Assembly: GCF_001424185.1 (NCBI RefSeq)
Contig: NZ_LMOM01000022.1
Location: forward strand, 31,549 to 49,136
DNA length: 17,588 bases
Direction of reading: 5' to 3'
Source of the DNA: Deinococcus sp. Leaf326
GTDB lineage: Bacteria; Deinococcota; Deinococci; Deinococcales; Deinococcaceae
Below are positions 17,020 to 17,588 of this stretch, piece by piece. The first letter of the stretch is position 1. Each line of letters starts with the position of its first letter. The position numbers and the translations under genes are program-made. Under the pieces are notes generated by a model, which worked only from the letters and a program-made list of their open reading frames with translations, was not told the origin of the DNA and did not search any database.

Positions 17020-17588
17020 ATGACCACCCGTCTCGCCCGGCCACTGTTGCTCGGGGCGCTGCTGCTTTCAGTTTCGGCGCTGGCCCAGGTCGGTGCTCCG
17101 TCGGGGAACGCCGCGTCGGGGGCGGCTGGCCCGGCGGCGGCCTCGCCCGTGACCTCGGCACCCGGCGCGGTTCCCCCCGGGCCCTACACCACCAACCAGT
17201 TTTTTCAGAATCTCCGGGACGCCCAGGTCACCCAGGTGACGCTCGACAGCGCCGGCAACGCGCAGGTCGTCGTGCGCGGAGCCCTGCGGCCCCGCACGCT
17301 GGTGTTGCCCACCGACGCGGCGACCATCGAGCGCATCCGCGTGGCGGGGGTGCCCCTGCGGGTCGTCGCGGGGGGCTCGGCCTTCGGGTGGGTGGGCCAG
17401 GTGTTGCCGCTGATCCTCACGGGCTTGCTGCTGCTGCTGCTGTGGCGCAGCCTGCGCGGTCCCCAGGGCGGCGCGGGCGGCCCCGCCACCTTCGGGAAGT
17501 CGAAGGCGGCGATCATCAACGAGGGACAGATCAAGCTGTCGTTCGCCGATGTGGCCGGCTGCGACGAGGCCAAGCAGGACCTGCAGGA
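17020..17588 (+). CDS. ftsH: ATP-dependent zinc metalloprotease FtsH (5' part)
   Basis: The frame is open from ATG at 17020 to the window edge (189 codons of a protein normally over 600 aa). Residues 1-23 are a signal-anchor-like hydrophobic segment (LLLGALLLSVSALAQ), 24-55 an Ala/Gly/Pro/Ser-rich linker, 56-120 a short extracytoplasmic domain beginning YTTNQFFQNLRDAQV, about 124-142 the second membrane helix (VGQVLPLILTGLLLLLLW), and from about 174 SFADVAGCDEAKQDLQ, the conserved entry to the AAA domain of FtsH. The ATPase, zinc site and C-terminus are outside the window. FtsH degrades membrane and regulatory proteins. The first segment looks cleavable (ALA then Gln), unusual for FtsH. Confidence 0.92.
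   Translation, partial: MTTRLARPLLLGALLLSVSALAQVGAPSGNAASGAAGPAAASPVTSAPGAVPPGPYTTNQFFQNLRDAQVTQVTLDSAGNAQVVVRGALRPRTLVLPTDAATIERIRVAGVPLRVVAGGSAFGWVGQVLPLILTGLLLLLLWRSLRGPQGGAGGPATFGKSKAAIINEGQIKLSFADVAGCDEAKQDLQ

Overview
The window is a gene-dense, very GC-rich stretch of bacterial chromosome that most resembles Deinococcus. Reasons: the MutS, CysRS and HspR-type sequences; a large TPR-plus-BTAD regulator of the kind common in that genus; and repeated TANNNT -10 boxes about 5-8 nt before a start codon, which is the leaderless-mRNA architecture known from Deinococcus deserti. The genus call is inference from recognition; no search was run. I see no tRNA, rRNA, CRISPR array, insertion sequence or prophage.

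Layout. 2-1142 (+): end of an HspR/MerR-type heat-shock repressor, overlapping a PPP-family metallophosphatase. 1174-3084 (-): a 636-aa TPR/winged-helix/BTAD transcription regulator. It is divergent from a 46-aa secreted-peptide-like ORF (3108-3248), a second small ORF and an HD-GYP phosphodiesterase (3446-4120). 4182-5809 (+): cysteinyl-tRNA synthetase preceded by what looks like a complete attenuator, with a leaderless 10-aa leader peptide carrying two consecutive Cys codons and then an intrinsic terminator. 5913-6174 (+): a structured, AT-richer 5' region, a 44-aa ORF and a terminator. 6246-8780 (+): mutS. 8844-8907: a good promoter that runs straight into a terminator with no gene between them.

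8919-13875 (-) is a six-gene operon in transcription order: periplasmic amino-acid binding protein, permease, XRE-cupin regulator, ATPase, PLP aminotransferase, FMN 2-hydroxyacid oxidase. All junctions are overlapping or within 10 nt. Divergent from it is an FAD-linked D-lactate-dehydrogenase-type oxidase (13997-15385, +). Together they could import an amino acid or analogue and interconvert amino acid, 2-oxo acid and both enantiomers of the 2-hydroxy acid; the substrate cannot be read from sequence.

15391-16298 (-): a MazG-like pyrophosphohydrolase overlapping a DinB/YfiT (bacillithiol-transferase-like) gene. 16382-16879 (-): a DUF4384-like lipoprotein with a strong terminator. 17020-end (+): 5' part of ftsH.

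Most worth following up: the cysS Cys-Cys leader attenuator; the secreted-peptide/TPR-regulator pair, which could be an undescribed peptide-signalling system; the promoter-terminator unit at 8844-8907; and the palindrome-rich 5' region at 5921-5986.
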